Shown here: positions 26,701-36,200 of the stretch, in pieces | How the letters are laid out: every line of letters begins with the position of its first letter | Numbering within the stretch: the first letter of the stretch is position 1 | From: Neorhizobium sp. NCHU2750 | GTDB lineage: Bacteria > Pseudomonadota > Alphaproteobacteria > Rhizobiales > Rhizobiaceae | Reading direction: 5' to 3' | DNA: 64,000 bases | Assembly (NCBI RefSeq): GCF_003597675.1 | Contig: NZ_CP030827.1 | Span: 3,852,001-3,916,000, forward strand | Made by a program: the position numbers and the translations under genes | Notes under the pieces: model-generated | Databases searched by the model: none | The model's input: the letters and a program-made list of their open reading frames with translations, nothing else | Told to the model about the DNA's origin: nothing

Positions 26701-28537
26701 CATGCTTCTGTCGCCGAAGATCCGGCTCATCGCCGCCTTCGACCATCGCGATATCTTTATCGATCCGGATCCCGACATCGAAAACTCCTTCGCCGAGCGC
26801 GCACGCATGTTCAACCTGCCGCGCTCCAGCTGGCAGGATTATGACCGGTCGACCCTGTCGGACGGCGCGATGATCATCTCGCGCTCGGAGAAATCGGTAA
26901 AGCTGACGAAGCAGGCCGCCGACGCGATCGGCATCGACAAGACGACAGCCACGCCCTTCGAGATCATGACCGCCATCCTGAAAAGCAAGGCGGATCTCTT
27001 ATGGTTCGGCGGTATCGGCACCTATGTGAAGGCTGCCTCGGAAACGGATACCGAGGTGGGCGACCGGGCGAATGACCCGATCCGCATTACCGCCGCTGAA
27101 GTGGGCGCGAAAGTCATCGGCGAGGGCGCCAATCTCGGCGTCACCCAGAAAGGCCGCATTGCCTATTCGCTCGCCGGCGGGCGCTGCAATTCCGACGCGA
27201 TCGACAATTCCGCCGGCGTCAATTCCTCCGACGTCGAGGTCAATATCAAGATCGCGCTCAACGCGGCCATGCAGGACGGGCGCCTTCCCCGTGCCAAGCG
27301 CAACCAGCTTCTCGCATCGATGACCGACGAAGTGGCAGGCCTGGTCCTGCGCAACAACTATCTGCAGCCGCTGTCCATTTCGCTGATCGAACGGCGCGGC
27401 ACGGCAAACCGCGAACAGTTGGCCCGGCTGATGTCCGTACTGGAGGCGCAGGGCAAGCTGAACCGCAAGGTGGAGACATTGCCCGACGATGCCGAGCTTG
27501 CCGAACGCTATGCAGCCGGAAAGCCTCTCACGCGACCGGAAATAGGCGTACTGCTCTCCTATTCCAAGATCGTGCTCTTCGACACCCTGCTCGAAAGCAC
27601 CGTGCCCGACGATCCCTATTTCTCGACATTGCTGAAAGACTACTTCCCCGCCAGGATGCAGAAGCCCTATGCGGCCGATATCCAGAAACATCGCCTGCAC
27701 AGGGAGATCGTCGCCACGATCCTCGCCAACGAGGCGGTCAACCGCGGTGGCCCCGGCTTCATTCAGGCCATGGTCGACATGACCGGTGCCACCGCGGCAA
27801 ATGTCGTCAAGGCGATCTTCCTGATCCGCGACGGCTTCGGCCTGCCCGAACTCTGGTCTCAGATAGACGCACTGGACACTCGAGTCGCCGGCCGCATTCA
27901 GAACGATCTCTACGCCGAGGTCGGTCGAATAGTCCTCTTCGGCACCTACCTCGCGCTTCAGACGCAGATCGCTGCGTCGGACATGAGCGAAGCCGTTGCC
28001 CGGCTAAGGACAGCCATCAAGGGGCTTCGCCCGACCGTGACCAAAGATGTCATAGCAGAGACGGCGCCGTTTGCCGCCGAATTTGAAGCGGCTGGTGTTC
28101 CAACAGACCTGCTTGGCGAAATCCGCACACTGTCCGCTCTGGTCATCGTGCCGGAAATCATGCTCATCGCCGAAAAGACCGGCGAAGGCATGGCACGCGC
28201 AGCGGAGAGCTATCTCGCGGTAACCGAGACCTTCCGTATAAATCGCTTGATCGGGGCCGGTGAACGGATCGGGACGTCCGATCACTACGAGAGCCTGGCT
28301 TTGTCGCGCAGCCTTCAGCAACTTGCCTCGGCCCGCCGTGCCATCGTGATCGCCGCCTTGAGCGAGCACCGCAAGGACAAGAAACCGGTTGCCGCCTGGA
28401 TCGCCGCCGATCGCCTGCGAATAAACCGGATCGGCGCCGAACTTGTTACGCTCGGCGAAAGCGGCGAGCTGACGCTGCCGAAGATTTCCGTCGCGGCCGG
28501 TCTGCTCGGTGACCTGGCCACCGGCAGGCTGCTCTAG
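23777..28537 (+). CDS. NAD-specific glutamate dehydrogenase, large type
   Basis: Deaminates glutamate to 2-oxoglutarate and ammonia using NAD+, mainly for catabolism. The 1586-aa length is that of the giant 180-kDa class (Streptomyces, Pseudomonas and Caulobacter GdhZ). The N-terminal half carries regulatory ACT-like regions (FLFDSVMGEVTASHRSL). The catalytic domain begins near residue 750 (LRFGKVARGGLRWSDR, then the active-site lysine region VPVGAKGGFFPK) and continues through GVGDMSGDVFGNGML and LLWFGGIGTYVKA. ATG 23777 follows AAGGGGAGA. The next gene, a UMF1-type transporter, begins 17 bp after its stop and is probably co-transcribed. Confidence 0.95.
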   Translation: MVWKHSPKRSRQMEEARSFADRIDADALDPSILFGRASDDDLAAYTPEMLGIAAAHAGSRLRDWSRLRADISLVQVPGVEPGGMTAWILNVIDRNMPFLFDSVMGEVTASHRSLIMAVHPILTIEPGKQPVLRSNDQPTDPAHQVSLIQIHLAQMNQEQADHLVARIRFILEQVHLAITDWSAMLETMNGASSQLLNAKPRKGADRDEALAFLDWLRDDNFTFLGMREYVYSGKGSAAKVERGKGRGLGILSDPDVLVLRQGKDQVTTTPEILEFLDGPQFLIVTKANVKSVIHRRAYMDYVGVKRFDENGNVVGELRIVGLFTATAYTQSVRDIPMLRTKVAAIDRHFSFDPHSHSGRMLENTLESYPRDDLFQIDGDLLAKFCEQIMELIERPRVRVLARIDHFDRFVSTIVYVPREDYNSLVREKVGAYLADVFEGHVSAYYPAFPEGGVARVHFIIGRRGGKTPRIAQGKLEEAVSLIATPWEESFSLLAEHGPRLSVTNAFQEAFTPEEAFSDLADIAACAADEPIRIEFYRRPTDATNGISLKIFHGAHPLSLSRRVPLLENLGFHVVSEQTFEIHVGPQARLVVLHDMELELGEGRSVDLSREGPLLEEAFLTAFEGSIDNDGFNRLVLLAGLSAREITVLRAYARYLRQTGIVYSQAYIADTLVKYPHISADILNLFTTGFDPAITDKARAKKLAQLHDSIEESLGAVPSLDEDRTLRRFVNTVDATLRTNYFQRDADGAPNRMLAFKFDPKLLDGLPEPRPFREIFVYGTEVEGVHLRFGKVARGGLRWSDRGEDYRTEVLGLVKAQQVKNAVIVPVGAKGGFFPKMLPVGGSRDEIFNTGREAYKTYIRTLLAITDNIVDGEIVGPPQTIRVDGDDPYFVVAADKGTATFSDTANGLAQEASFWLDDAFASGGSAGYDHKKMGITARGAWEAVKRHFREMDVDIQTTPFNVVGVGDMSGDVFGNGMLLSPKIRLIAAFDHRDIFIDPDPDIENSFAERARMFNLPRSSWQDYDRSTLSDGAMIISRSEKSVKLTKQAADAIGIDKTTATPFEIMTAILKSKADLLWFGGIGTYVKAASETDTEVGDRANDPIRITAAEVGAKVIGEGANLGVTQKGRIAYSLAGGRCNSDAIDNSAGVNSSDVEVNIKIALNAAMQDGRLPRAKRNQLLASMTDEVAGLVLRNNYLQPLSISLIERRGTANREQLARLMSVLEAQGKLNRKVETLPDDAELAERYAAGKPLTRPEIGVLLSYSKIVLFDTLLESTVPDDPYFSTLLKDYFPARMQKPYAADIQKHRLHREIVATILANEAVNRGGPGFIQAMVDMTGATAANVVKAIFLIRDGFGLPELWSQIDALDTRVAGRIQNDLYAEVGRIVLFGTYLALQTQIAASDMSEAVARLRTAIKGLRPTVTKDVIAETAPFAAEFEAAGVPTDLLGEIRTLSALVIVPEIMLIAEKTGEGMARAAESYLAVTETFRINRLIGAGERIGTSDHYESLALSRSLQQLASARRAIVIAALSEHRKDKKPVAAWIAADRLRINRIGAELVTLGESGELTLPKISVAAGLLGDLATGRLL

Positions 28538-28553
28538 AGGCCGGGGAGGAGAA

Positions 28554-29939
28554 ATGGGCGTGGCAGACGTCAGTGAAGCGCCGACAAAACCCGGCCGGCG
28601 CGGCATCTGGGGCTGGATGCTGTTCGATTGGGCGGCACAGCCCTTCTTCACCGTCGTCACCACCTTCATCTTCGGCCCCTATTTCGTCTCGCGCCTGACC
28701 GACGATCCCGTTTCGGCGCAAGCCGCGTGGAGCAATATGGCGACGATTTCTTCGATCATCATCGCCATCCTTTCGCCGGTCCTCGGCTCGATCGCCGACC
28801 AGTCCGGCGCGAGAAAGCCATGGATCGCCGCCTTTGCTGCAGTGAAGATCGCGAGCCTGATGATGTTGTGGTTCGCCGCGCCCGGTTCCCCGCTCGTCTG
28901 GCCGATCACCTTCATGATTCTGGCCTCGATCGCGGCGGAATTTTCCATCGTCTTCAACGATTCCATGATGCCGCGGCTCGTCTCGCGCGAGGATGTCGGA
29001 AGGATCTCCAACACCGCCTGGGGCATCGGCTACCTTGGCGGCATGGTGGTCCTGATCGCCGTCGTGGCGCTGCTCGCTGCCAACCCGCAAACCGGCAGGA
29101 CGCTGATCGGGATAACCCCGCCTTTCGGTCTGGATGCAAACCTGGGCGAGGACGCCCGCATCACCGGCCCGATCGCAGCAGTCTGGTATTTCCTCTTCAT
29201 CCTGCCGATGTTTTTCTTCACCCCAGATGCCGAAAGGGGAAAGCCGCTGGGGCAGGCGATACGATCCGGCGTGGCGGAACTTGCTGGCACGTTGCAGGAA
29301 TTGAAGCGGCGACCTGCCATTGCGAGATTTCTGCTTGCGCGAATGCTGTATCAGGATGGCGTCAACGGCCTGCTGATCCTCGGCGGCACATTCGCTGCCG
29401 GCATGTTCGGCTGGGCGACGATCGAGATCGGCCTTTACGGCATCATCCTCAACGTCGTGGCGATTTTCGGCTGCATCGCCGCCGGCTTTCTCGACCGCTG
29501 GCTGGGTTCCAAGATCGTCGTGGTCGTCAGTCTCGTCCTGCTGCTGACCGCAACCATAGGGATCGTGTCGATCAGCCCGGGCTCGGTTCTTTTCGGCCTG
29601 ATGCCGCTTTCGACGCAAGACAGTGGCGGCTGGTTCGGCACCACCGCGGAGAGGGCCTACATCCTCTTCGGCCTGTTGATCGGCATCGCCTTCGGGCCCG
29701 TCCAGGCCTCGTCGCGATCCTATCTGGCGCGGTCGATCGATCTTGATGAAGCCGGCCGCTATTTCGGCATCTACGCCCTGTCTGGACGGGCGACGAGTTT
29801 TCTCGCCACCCTGTCCTTCTCGCTCGTCACCTATGCCACAGGTTCCGCCCATCTCGGCATGGCGACCCTGGTCATCTTCCTCGGGGCCGGCCTAGCACTG
29901 CTTGCCGCCACGCCCTATCCGGCATCCCGTTCGAAATGA
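28554..29939 (+). CDS. MFS transporter, UMF1/Atg22-like
   Basis: A 461-aa inner-membrane protein with about 12 hydrophobic segments. The opening GWMLFDWAAQPFFTVVTTFIFGPYF, the motif A-like SPVLGSIADQSGARKPWI and the C-terminal GPVQASSRSYLARSIDLDEAGRYFGIYALSGRATSF are family hallmarks of the Atg22-like branch, whose bacterial substrates are not established. ATG 28554 follows GGGGAGGA; the frame is open 45 bp earlier inside the dehydrogenase gene. Likely co-transcribed with it, which hints at amino-acid export, but that is inference. Convergent with purH, 10 bp apart. Confidence 0.87.
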   Translation: MGVADVSEAPTKPGRRGIWGWMLFDWAAQPFFTVVTTFIFGPYFVSRLTDDPVSAQAAWSNMATISSIIIAILSPVLGSIADQSGARKPWIAAFAAVKIASLMMLWFAAPGSPLVWPITFMILASIAAEFSIVFNDSMMPRLVSREDVGRISNTAWGIGYLGGMVVLIAVVALLAANPQTGRTLIGITPPFGLDANLGEDARITGPIAAVWYFLFILPMFFFTPDAERGKPLGQAIRSGVAELAGTLQELKRRPAIARFLLARMLYQDGVNGLLILGGTFAAGMFGWATIEIGLYGIILNVVAIFGCIAAGFLDRWLGSKIVVVVSLVLLLTATIGIVSISPGSVLFGLMPLSTQDSGGWFGTTAERAYILFGLLIGIAFGPVQASSRSYLARSIDLDEAGRYFGIYALSGRATSFLATLSFSLVTYATGSAHLGMATLVIFLGAGLALLAATPYPASRSK

Positions 29940-29949
29940 CCCCGGCTAA

Positions 29950-31566
29950 TCAATGCCGGAAATGACGCATGCCGGTGAATACCATCGCGACATTGTGCTC
30001 GTCGGCTGCGGCAATCACCTCCGCATCACGCATCGAGCCGCCCGGCTGGATGACAGCGGTAGCACCCGCGGCGATGGCGGAAAGCAGGCCATCGGCAAAC
30101 GGGAAGAACGCTTCCGACGCAACGGCAGAACCCTTGGTCAGCGGCTCGGCCCAGCCCATCGCTTTGGCGGCATCCTCAGCCTTCAACCCGGCAATGCGGG
30201 CGGAATCGATACGGCTCATCTGGCCGGCGCCGATGCCCGCCGTCTGCCCGTCCTTGGCATAGACGATGGCATTCGACTTGACGTGCTTGGCAACCTTGTA
30301 GGCGAACTTCAGGTCTTCCATTTCGGTCGCCGTCGGTCCGCGCTTGGTGACGACCTTGAGATCGACATCCTCGATCACGCCATTGTCGCGGCTCTGGACC
30401 AGCAGGCCGCCGGCCACCGTCTTGGCGGTGATGCCGCGCGAACGCGGATCGGGCAGGCCACCTGTCACGAGAAGGCGAAGATTCTTCTTGGCGGCAATGA
30501 TCTGCTGCGCTTCGTCGGAAACCTCAGGCGCGATGATGACTTCGGTGAACAGCTTGACGATCTCTTCCGCCGTTTCGGCATCGAGAAGCTGGTTGACCGC
30601 GATGATCCCGCCGAAGGCCGAGGTGGAATCGCAGGCCAGTGCCCGCAGATAGGCTTGCTTCAAGGTCGAACCGGTGGCAACGCCGCACGGGTTGGCATGC
30701 TTGATGATCGCGCAGGCCGGGCCCTGATCGGCGGCAAACTCGCCGATCAGCTCGAAAGCGCCATCCGTGTCGTTGATATTATTGTAGGAAAGCTGCTTGC
30801 CCTGCAGGAGCTTCGCCGTCGCTACGCCGGGGCGATTTTCGCCGGTCACATAGAAGCCGGCGCTCTGATGCGGGTTTTCGCCGTACCGCATGGCTTCCTT
30901 CAACACGCCGCCGATCGTCCGGTAGGCCGGGGTTTCGATCTCGAGCGCTTCGGCAAACCAGTTGGAGATCGCCGTGTCATAGGCCGCGGTGCGGGCATAG
31001 GCCTTGGCGGCAAGCTTCTGGCGGAAGGCATATTCGGTTTCGCCGCCATTCGCCTTCAGCGCCTCGATCAGCGCTGCGTAATCGGAAGGATCGGTGACGA
31101 TCGTCACATAGGCATGGTTCTTGGCCGATGCGCGGATCATTGCCGGGCCGCCGATGTCGATATTCTCGACGGTCGTCGGATAGTCGCCGCCTGCGGCCCG
31201 TACTTCCTCGAACGGGTAGAGGTTGATGACCGCAAGATCGATACCCTCGATCCCGTGTTCCTTCATCGCCGCGACATGCTCCTCGTCGTCACGGATCGAC
31301 AGGAGACCACCATGGACATTCGGGTGAAGCGTCTTCACGCGACCGTCCATGATCTCCGGAAAGCCGGTAACCTCGGAAACGTCGGTCACCGCAAGGCCGG
31401 CGGCGGCGATGGCCTTATGCGTGCCGCCGGTCGACAACAGACGAACGCCCTGTTCGCTGAGCGCGCGCGCGAGATCGATGATCCCTGCCTTGTCGGAAAC
31501 GGAAAGGAGCGCGGTACGGATCTTGACGCGATCGGGTGCGGGGATTTTCTTGGACACAACGGCCAT
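29950..31566 (-). CDS. purH: AICAR transformylase / IMP cyclohydrolase
   Basis: A bifunctional enzyme for the last two steps of IMP synthesis. The N-terminal MGS-like cyclohydrolase domain runs from [38 protein letters not shown] to about residue 200, with [13 protein letters not shown]. The transformylase domain follows, with [11 protein letters not shown] and KHANPCGVA, and the standard ending [14 protein letters not shown] 31566 follows AGGAGAGA; the earlier start at 31593 is not needed. 538 aa, the usual size. The heparinase-like gene lies upstream on the same strand, 84 bp away. Confidence 0.97.
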   Translation of the reverse strand: MAVVSKKIPAPDRVKIRTALLSVSDKAGIIDLARALSEQGVRLLSTGGTHKAIAAAGLAVTDVSEVTGFPEIMDGRVKTLHPNVHGGLLSIRDDEEHVAAMKEHGIEGIDLAVINLYPFEEVRAAGGDYPTTVENIDIGGPAMIRASAKNHAYVTIVTDPSDYAALIEALKANGGETEYAFRQKLAAKAYARTAAYDTAISNWFAEALEIETPAYRTIGGVLKEAMRYGENPHQSAGFYVTGENRPGVATAKLLQGKQLSYNNINDTDGAFELIGEFAADQGPACAIIKHANPCGVATGSTLKQAYLRALACDSTSAFGGIIAVNQLLDAETAEEIVKLFTEVIIAPEVSDEAQQIIAAKKNLRLLVTGGLPDPRSRGITAKTVAGGLLVQSRDNGVIEDVDLKVVTKRGPTATEMEDLKFAYKVAKHVKSNAIVYAKDGQTAGIGAGQMSRIDSARIAGLKAEDAAKAMGWAEPLTKGSAVASEAFFPFADGLLSAIAAGATAVIQPGGSMRDAEVIAAADEHNVAMVFTGMRHFRH

Positions 31567-31650
31567 CGGGTCTCTCCTGAAAGAGCTTGCCACAAAGGGG
31601 CGGGAAGGGGATGCGGGCCGGTTAGCACAGCTGGCGGCAAGAAGGAACGC

Positions 31651-33339
31651 TTATTCGCCGCGTCTGAGCATCCAGCGGATTTCCTTCAGGCCCGAGACCG
31701 CGCTTTCGAGCACCAGCTGCTGGCTGGGACGCATGCCGGAGACATCTGCAAAGAACACATCCTCGTCGATCTGGAGATCCAGACCCGGAGCCGCAAAAAT
31801 CCAGCCCTGCCCATCGGCAGCCCTCAGCGCCACGCTCTCGGCATCGCGGCGGGTGATGGTGATTGCCGGATGGATGTGAAACCGGATGAAGGCAATAGAG
31901 TTTTTCGGCTTGCCCTCGCCACCTTCCCGCGGAATGAGCCGGTCGCATCCCTTTATCTTGTCACCCGTGGCACTCAGCGCGATTTCCCGCTCATGGGTAT
32001 AGTCGAACTGCTCCAGATATCCGTCATGGCGGGCACGCAGCCAATCATTGCCATGCTTGTCGTCCCAACGTTCCACATCGACGGCCGAAACGCCGGGCAT
32101 GAGAACCGGACCGGTGAAATTGGAGTTGATCACCCGGCTGGACGACACATCTCCAAGTGTCAGCGTCGAATGGGCCGCGGTAGAGCGCGCGAGATGCCTG
32201 TAGAACCGGCTGGCAAATTTCGGCGCACCGGAATTGACGATGAACCGGTGCCGGCCCGACGACATCTCGAACGAAAGCGTGCCGGCATGGGCACCTGTCG
32301 AGGCCGAAATCGCCTCCGGACAACCGGTATCGACAATGATGATCGTATTGTCTGCGGCAAGCCGGTGATATTGCATCTGCGGCAGGGCCTTGAACGGCTT
32401 GCCGGCGGATTCGTCATAGCGCAGCACAGACATCAGCTCGCTCGCCGAAGTCGAACTCGCGCCGTTGAACAGTGCCAGATCGCCGTCCTGATGACGGAAG
32501 AATCGTAGCGCCGGATACATGCGGTCGATCGCCGGGATGAGCTTCTGGGGCACATCGTAACCCAGATTGATATATGTCTGACGCAGCGGCAGAAGATCGA
32601 CGAGAACGTCGAGGATCGCCCGCGGATTGCGCGATATATGCCCGCCATCGGCGAGAATCTGCCGATCGAGCTCGCGGTCCAGCGCCAGGCTCTCCCGATT
32701 GATCCCGCCGACCCTCGTGGGCAATGCGAGCGAAGCCATCGCAAGTGCCGTACGCACTCTCAGCCGGCTTTCCGCATCGGGGCAGGACGCCGCGATCTTT
32801 CGCAGGTAGCTGATCTGGTAGGCGAGGCTCTTCATGAAACGGCGATAGAAACCCGCTTCGGCAGCGTGAAGAACGATCGTGGAATGGGAAAGCCACGCTA
32901 TGACCCGCGTCGCGACCACATTCGGCTCCCAGCCGATACCCCGGCGCCGGCGTCCGTGAATGTTGATCCAGTCGGAAACGATATGCCGGGCATGTGCGCA
33001 GCCCGCCTCTGTCCGTTCTGCCCTTATATGGCGCAGCCAGCCGAAGCCATGCAGTCTTTCGGCAAACGCACGCGACGGCAATTCGAGCTCGAAGGGTGAA
33101 TCTCCAAGCGTTTCGAGAACACGGCCGGCGAGCGGAAAACGCCCGTCGAAAATTTCATGCGCGACGAACGGATCGACCGGGCGCAGGTCTGTCGGCGCGA
33201 CAATCAATCGTTCCGGCACGGCGGAAAGCGGCGCGGAAAGAGCCACGCGATAGGGCGCCATGCGCAGGCGTAGGCGCCGGCGCATTTCCCGCATGCCGCA
33301 AGCCAGAAGCCGTCGGCGATCGGCGAGCCGCATGGTCAC
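31651..33339 (-). CDS. Heparinase II/III family protein
   Basis: A 562-aa protein with the alginate lyase/heparinase layout: an alpha-helical toroid (about residues 60-330, with WLRHIRAER, ANVVATRVIAWLSHSTIVL-type helices) followed by a C-terminal beta-sandwich (LSFEMSSGRHRFIVNSGAP, ARSTAAHSTLTLGDVSSS). The family cleaves acidic polysaccharides by beta-elimination, but this branch is found in many rhizobia beside rsmB and purH and has no proven substrate. No signal peptide is evident. GTG 33339 has GGAGAA at good spacing; ATG 33333 is the alternative. Confidence 0.82.
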   Translation of the reverse strand: MTMRLADRRRLLACGMREMRRRLRLRMAPYRVALSAPLSAVPERLIVAPTDLRPVDPFVAHEIFDGRFPLAGRVLETLGDSPFELELPSRAFAERLHGFGWLRHIRAERTEAGCAHARHIVSDWINIHGRRRRGIGWEPNVVATRVIAWLSHSTIVLHAAEAGFYRRFMKSLAYQISYLRKIAASCPDAESRLRVRTALAMASLALPTRVGGINRESLALDRELDRQILADGGHISRNPRAILDVLVDLLPLRQTYINLGYDVPQKLIPAIDRMYPALRFFRHQDGDLALFNGASSTSASELMSVLRYDESAGKPFKALPQMQYHRLAADNTIIIVDTGCPEAISASTGAHAGTLSFEMSSGRHRFIVNSGAPKFASRFYRHLARSTAAHSTLTLGDVSSSRVINSNFTGPVLMPGVSAVDVERWDDKHGNDWLRARHDGYLEQFDYTHEREIALSATGDKIKGCDRLIPREGGEGKPKNSIAFIRFHIHPAITITRRDAESVALRAADGQGWIFAAPGLDLQIDEDVFFADVSGMRPSQQLVLESAVSGLKEIRWMLRRGE

Positions 33340-33430
33340 TCTGGGTTCTCCGCCGGAATGGCTGTCTGCTCGATCAGCTGAAACAATTTTAGTTGAATCG
33401 GAATTATCTGGGGTGATGGTGAATAATATC

Positions 33431-34822
33431 TTACTTGACGCTCAGCACGCTGGCAAAGAACCCGTCCATACCGCCGGCAAAACCCTCCGATGGCGGCAGC
33501 ATCGCCGGTGTGGTTCGGAACTCTCCCTTGACCGTCACCGCCTCTTCAAGACCGGGCCAATCCTCCGGATCGATCGGCCGCCGCTGAAGCGAAGGTGTAT
33601 CGGCGAGAACCCGCTCGACAAGTTCCTCACCCTCAAGCGGGTCGAGCGAGCAGTTGGAAAACACGATAATCCCGCCGCTTTTCACCAGCGTCACGGCATG
33701 GCGCAGCATCCGCTCCTGCAGGCTGGCGAGCTTTTCGATGTCCTGTACGCCCTTCGTCCACAGCACATCCGGATGCCGTCGCGTGGTACCGGTCGAAGAG
33801 CAGGGCGCATCGAGGAGCACGCCGTCGAGCTTCTCGTCTGGTGAATAGGCAAACAGGTCGCCCCCCACCAGCTCCGCCTCCATTCCAAGCCGGGCCAGAT
33901 TTTCCTTGAGACGTGCAAGCCGGTTGGGCGACTGTTCGACGGCCGTCACCTGGGCGCCGGCGGCAATCAACTGTGCAGTCTTGCCGCCCGGCGCAGCGCA
34001 AAGGTCGGCCACGCGCTTGCCGCTCAAGTCACCGAACAGCTTTGCCGGAATGCTGGCCGCCACGTCCTGCACCCACCATTCGCCCGTCTCGAACCCTTCG
34101 AGCGCGGTGACCGAGCCTTCGAATTCACCAAGGCGAACGCTGCCGGTCGGAAGCAGCCGACCACCAAGCCGATCCGCCCAGGCCGCCGGATCCGCCTTCA
34201 CGGTGAGGTCGATTGCAGGTGGCGTCAGCTGGGCTTCGGCAATGCGCTCCGCTTCCACCGCGCCATAGGCTTTGACCAGCCGCTCGCGGAACCAGTCGGG
34301 AACCGGCGACACCGAAGCAGTCGCCACCAGAACCTCCTCCTTCTCGCGCACCAGGCGGCGCAGCACGGCGTTCACCAGCTTGGCAAAGCGACGATTGCGC
34401 GGGTCGCGATTGGCCTGTTCCACCGCAAGATCGACAGCGGAATGGGATGGAACGCCGAGATGCAGGATTTGCGCGGCGGCAACGACCAGAACGTGATGAA
34501 GAGCGCGCGCGCCTTCCGGCAGCGGTGATTCGAGCAGGGAAGCGATGGCGGCTTCCAGACGCGGCAAATGCCGAAGCGCCGTCGTCAGGATCGCGCGGGC
34601 AAGCGCGCGGTCGGCATCGCTGAGCGTCTTGTAGGCCGGATTGCCGTGGGTGAGGTCCAGCATCCCGTCGAGCGAGATCTTCCGGTCGACGGCCGCCGCC
34701 AGAAGCTTTGCCGCCGTGGCACGCACTTCGAGCCCTGGTTTCGGCGGCTCATGAGAAACGCGGGCAGAGGCCGGCTTCTGAGGCGAGCGTTTGAAAGGCT
34801 TCTTTTTTTTCGTCTCGTTCAA
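33431..34822 (-). CDS. rsmB: RsmB-type 16S rRNA (cytosine-C5) methyltransferase
   Basis: A SAM-dependent m5C methyltransferase of the RsmB/NOL1 family, expected to modify C967 of 16S rRNA. A NusB-like RNA-binding domain (residues about 30-170) precedes the methyltransferase domain. [15 protein letters not shown] is the SAM site. Both catalytic cysteines are visible, in [19 protein letters not shown] and in [15 protein letters not shown]. The only early start is TTG 34822, which overlaps the htpX stop (TTGA), so it depends on coupling with htpX. A run of eight A occurs in codons 4-7. 463 aa. Confidence 0.9.
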   Translation of the reverse strand: MNETKKKKPFKRSPQKPASARVSHEPPKPGLEVRATAAKLLAAAVDRKISLDGMLDLTHGNPAYKTLSDADRALARAILTTALRHLPRLEAAIASLLESPLPEGARALHHVLVVAAAQILHLGVPSHSAVDLAVEQANRDPRNRRFAKLVNAVLRRLVREKEEVLVATASVSPVPDWFRERLVKAYGAVEAERIAEAQLTPPAIDLTVKADPAAWADRLGGRLLPTGSVRLGEFEGSVTALEGFETGEWWVQDVAASIPAKLFGDLSGKRVADLCAAPGGKTAQLIAAGAQVTAVEQSPNRLARLKENLARLGMEAELVGGDLFAYSPDEKLDGVLLDAPCSSTGTTRRHPDVLWTKGVQDIEKLASLQERMLRHAVTLVKSGGIIVFSNCSLDPLEGEELVERVLADTPSLQRRPIDPEDWPGLEEAVTVKGEFRTTPAMLPPSEGFAGGMDGFFASVLSVK

Positions 34823-35793
34823 GACCAGGGACCCTTGCGCGGTTCATCCGATCCGCGGCCCCATGGATTGTTTGCGCCGGTATTGGGAACGGAGCGAGCG
34901 GTGCGCTGGGGTCTAGCAGCCGAAAACGATCCCGTCGACCCACCACCGCGGAACTCTCCCGCCATCTGTTGCAGGGCGGCGATACGATTTTCGGTATTCG
35001 GATGGGTCGAGAAGAGATTGTCCATCCGCTCGCCGGACAGTGGATTGATGATGAACATATGCGCCGTGGCGGGGTTTCGCTCCGCCTCGTAGTTGGGAAT
35101 GGAATGTGCGGCACCGGCGAGCTTGGCAAGCGCCGAGGCAAGCCACATCGGGTTGCCGCAGATTTCCGCTCCACGACGGTCGGCGGAATATTCCCGCGTA
35201 CGGCTGATCGCCATCTGCACCAGCATGGCAGCGAACGGCGCCACCATCATGGCGACAAGAACACCGATGAAACCGAACGGATTATTGTTGTTTCGGTTGC
35301 CACCGAAGAAGAACGCGAAATTGCCGAGCATCGAGATCGCACCGGCAAGTGTCGCGGTAATCGTCATCGTCAGCGTGTCACGGTTCTGCACATGCGCCAG
35401 TTCATGCGCCATCACGCCGGCCACTTCCTCGTGGGTGAGGCGCTGCAGAAGCCCGGTCGATGCCGCGACGGCCGCATTCTGCGGATTACGACCGGTCGCA
35501 AACGCATTGGGCTGCGGATTGTCATAGACATAGACCTTCGGCATCGGCAGGCCGGCATTGGCAGCAAGGTCACGAATCAGGTGATAGAATTCCGGCGCCG
35601 TGCGCTCGTTCACTTCCTGGGCATGGTAGGCGGACAGCACCATCCTGTCCGAATTCCAGTAGGAAAACAGGTTCATGCCGGCAGCGATCAGAAGCGCGAT
35701 CATCATGCCGCCCTTGCCGCCGATCAGAAATCCGACGCCCATGAACAGGGCAGTCATGAAGGCCAGAAGCATGGCGGTGCGCATCACATTCAT
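34819..35793 (-). CDS. htpX: Membrane metalloprotease HtpX
   Basis: An inner-membrane zinc protease that removes misfolded membrane proteins, with its active site facing the cytoplasm. Two N-terminal hydrophobic helices ([22 protein letters not shown] and [17 protein letters not shown]) are followed by the zinc motif [18 protein letters not shown] and a second pair of helices. The glutamate ligand is in [18 protein letters not shown] 35793 (MNVMRTAM) lies 6 bases after GGAGAG; the ATG two codons earlier abuts that site. 324 aa with a Gly/Ser-rich tail. First gene of htpX-rsmB-heparinase-purH on the minus strand. Confidence 0.95.
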   Translation of the reverse strand: MNVMRTAMLLAFMTALFMGVGFLIGGKGGMMIALLIAAGMNLFSYWNSDRMVLSAYHAQEVNERTAPEFYHLIRDLAANAGLPMPKVYVYDNPQPNAFATGRNPQNAAVAASTGLLQRLTHEEVAGVMAHELAHVQNRDTLTMTITATLAGAISMLGNFAFFFGGNRNNNNPFGFIGVLVAMMVAPFAAMLVQMAISRTREYSADRRGAEICGNPMWLASALAKLAGAAHSIPNYEAERNPATAHMFIINPLSGERMDNLFSTHPNTENRIAALQQMAGEFRGGGSTGSFSAARPQRTARSVPNTGANNPWGRGSDEPRKGPWS

Positions 35794-35914
35794 CGTCATC
35801 TCTCCGTTGCCGATTTCATCCCCCTGCATGCCAAGGGTTTTCTAGCGGTGTCGAACAGCCTATCATGTGGTCAATTCAACCAGAGTTTTCAATAATCTTC
35901 CGGTAGTCAGACAA

Positions 35915-36133
35915 ATGCAGGATGCAGACAACGATAACATGCAGGCCACCCTTGAGGAGGGTTCTGCCAGAAAGCCGCTCTCTCCGGCAGCACAGCGGGC
36001 TCTGAAGGAAGCCGAGGAGCGCCGTGTGGCAGCGGAAAATGTCGAGATGCCGGAAGAATTCGGCGGACGCGGTGGGGCAGATCCGGCCCGCTTCGGCGAT
36101 TGGGAGATCAAGGGCCGCGCAATCGACTTCTGA
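35915..36133 (+). CDS. DUF1674 protein, SDHAF4-like succinate dehydrogenase assembly factor
   Basis: A short protein ending in FGGRGGADPARFGDWEIKGRAIDF, which is the DUF1674 signature shared with mitochondrial SDHAF4. That factor helps flavinylated SdhA join SdhB. The N-terminal part is low-complexity and charged. The start is unsure: ATG 35915 (MQDADNDN) gives 72 aa, the usual rhizobial length, while GTG 35867 gives 88 aa; neither has a good ribosome site. Diverges from htpX and precedes a nuclease gene. The sdh genes are not in the window. Confidence 0.82.
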   Translation: MQDADNDNMQATLEEGSARKPLSPAAQRALKEAEERRVAAENVEMPEEFGGRGGADPARFGDWEIKGRAIDF

Positions 36134-36165
36134 TCACCTCTTCCAGATATAAGATAAAATTCCTA

Positions 36166-36194
36166 TTGACTTCATTCCGTGATCGGAATTTATT
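36166..36194 (+). promoter_or_regulatory. Candidate promoter with operator-like repeat before the nuclease gene
   Basis: TTGACT (36166-36171), a 17-base spacer and TTTATT (36189-36194) form a plausible sigma-70 promoter. The spacer holds a perfect inverted repeat, ATTCCG-TGAT-CGGAAT (36174-36189). The ATG follows 6 bp after the -10 and there is no Shine-Dalgarno sequence, so the transcript could be leaderless. Confidence 0.4.
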
Positions 36195-36200
36195 CCTTTC

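Noticed and set aside
29953..32508. An 851-codon plus-strand frame opposite purH and the heparinase-like gene
   Set aside because: It spans two real genes on the other strand and has the composition of an antisense frame.
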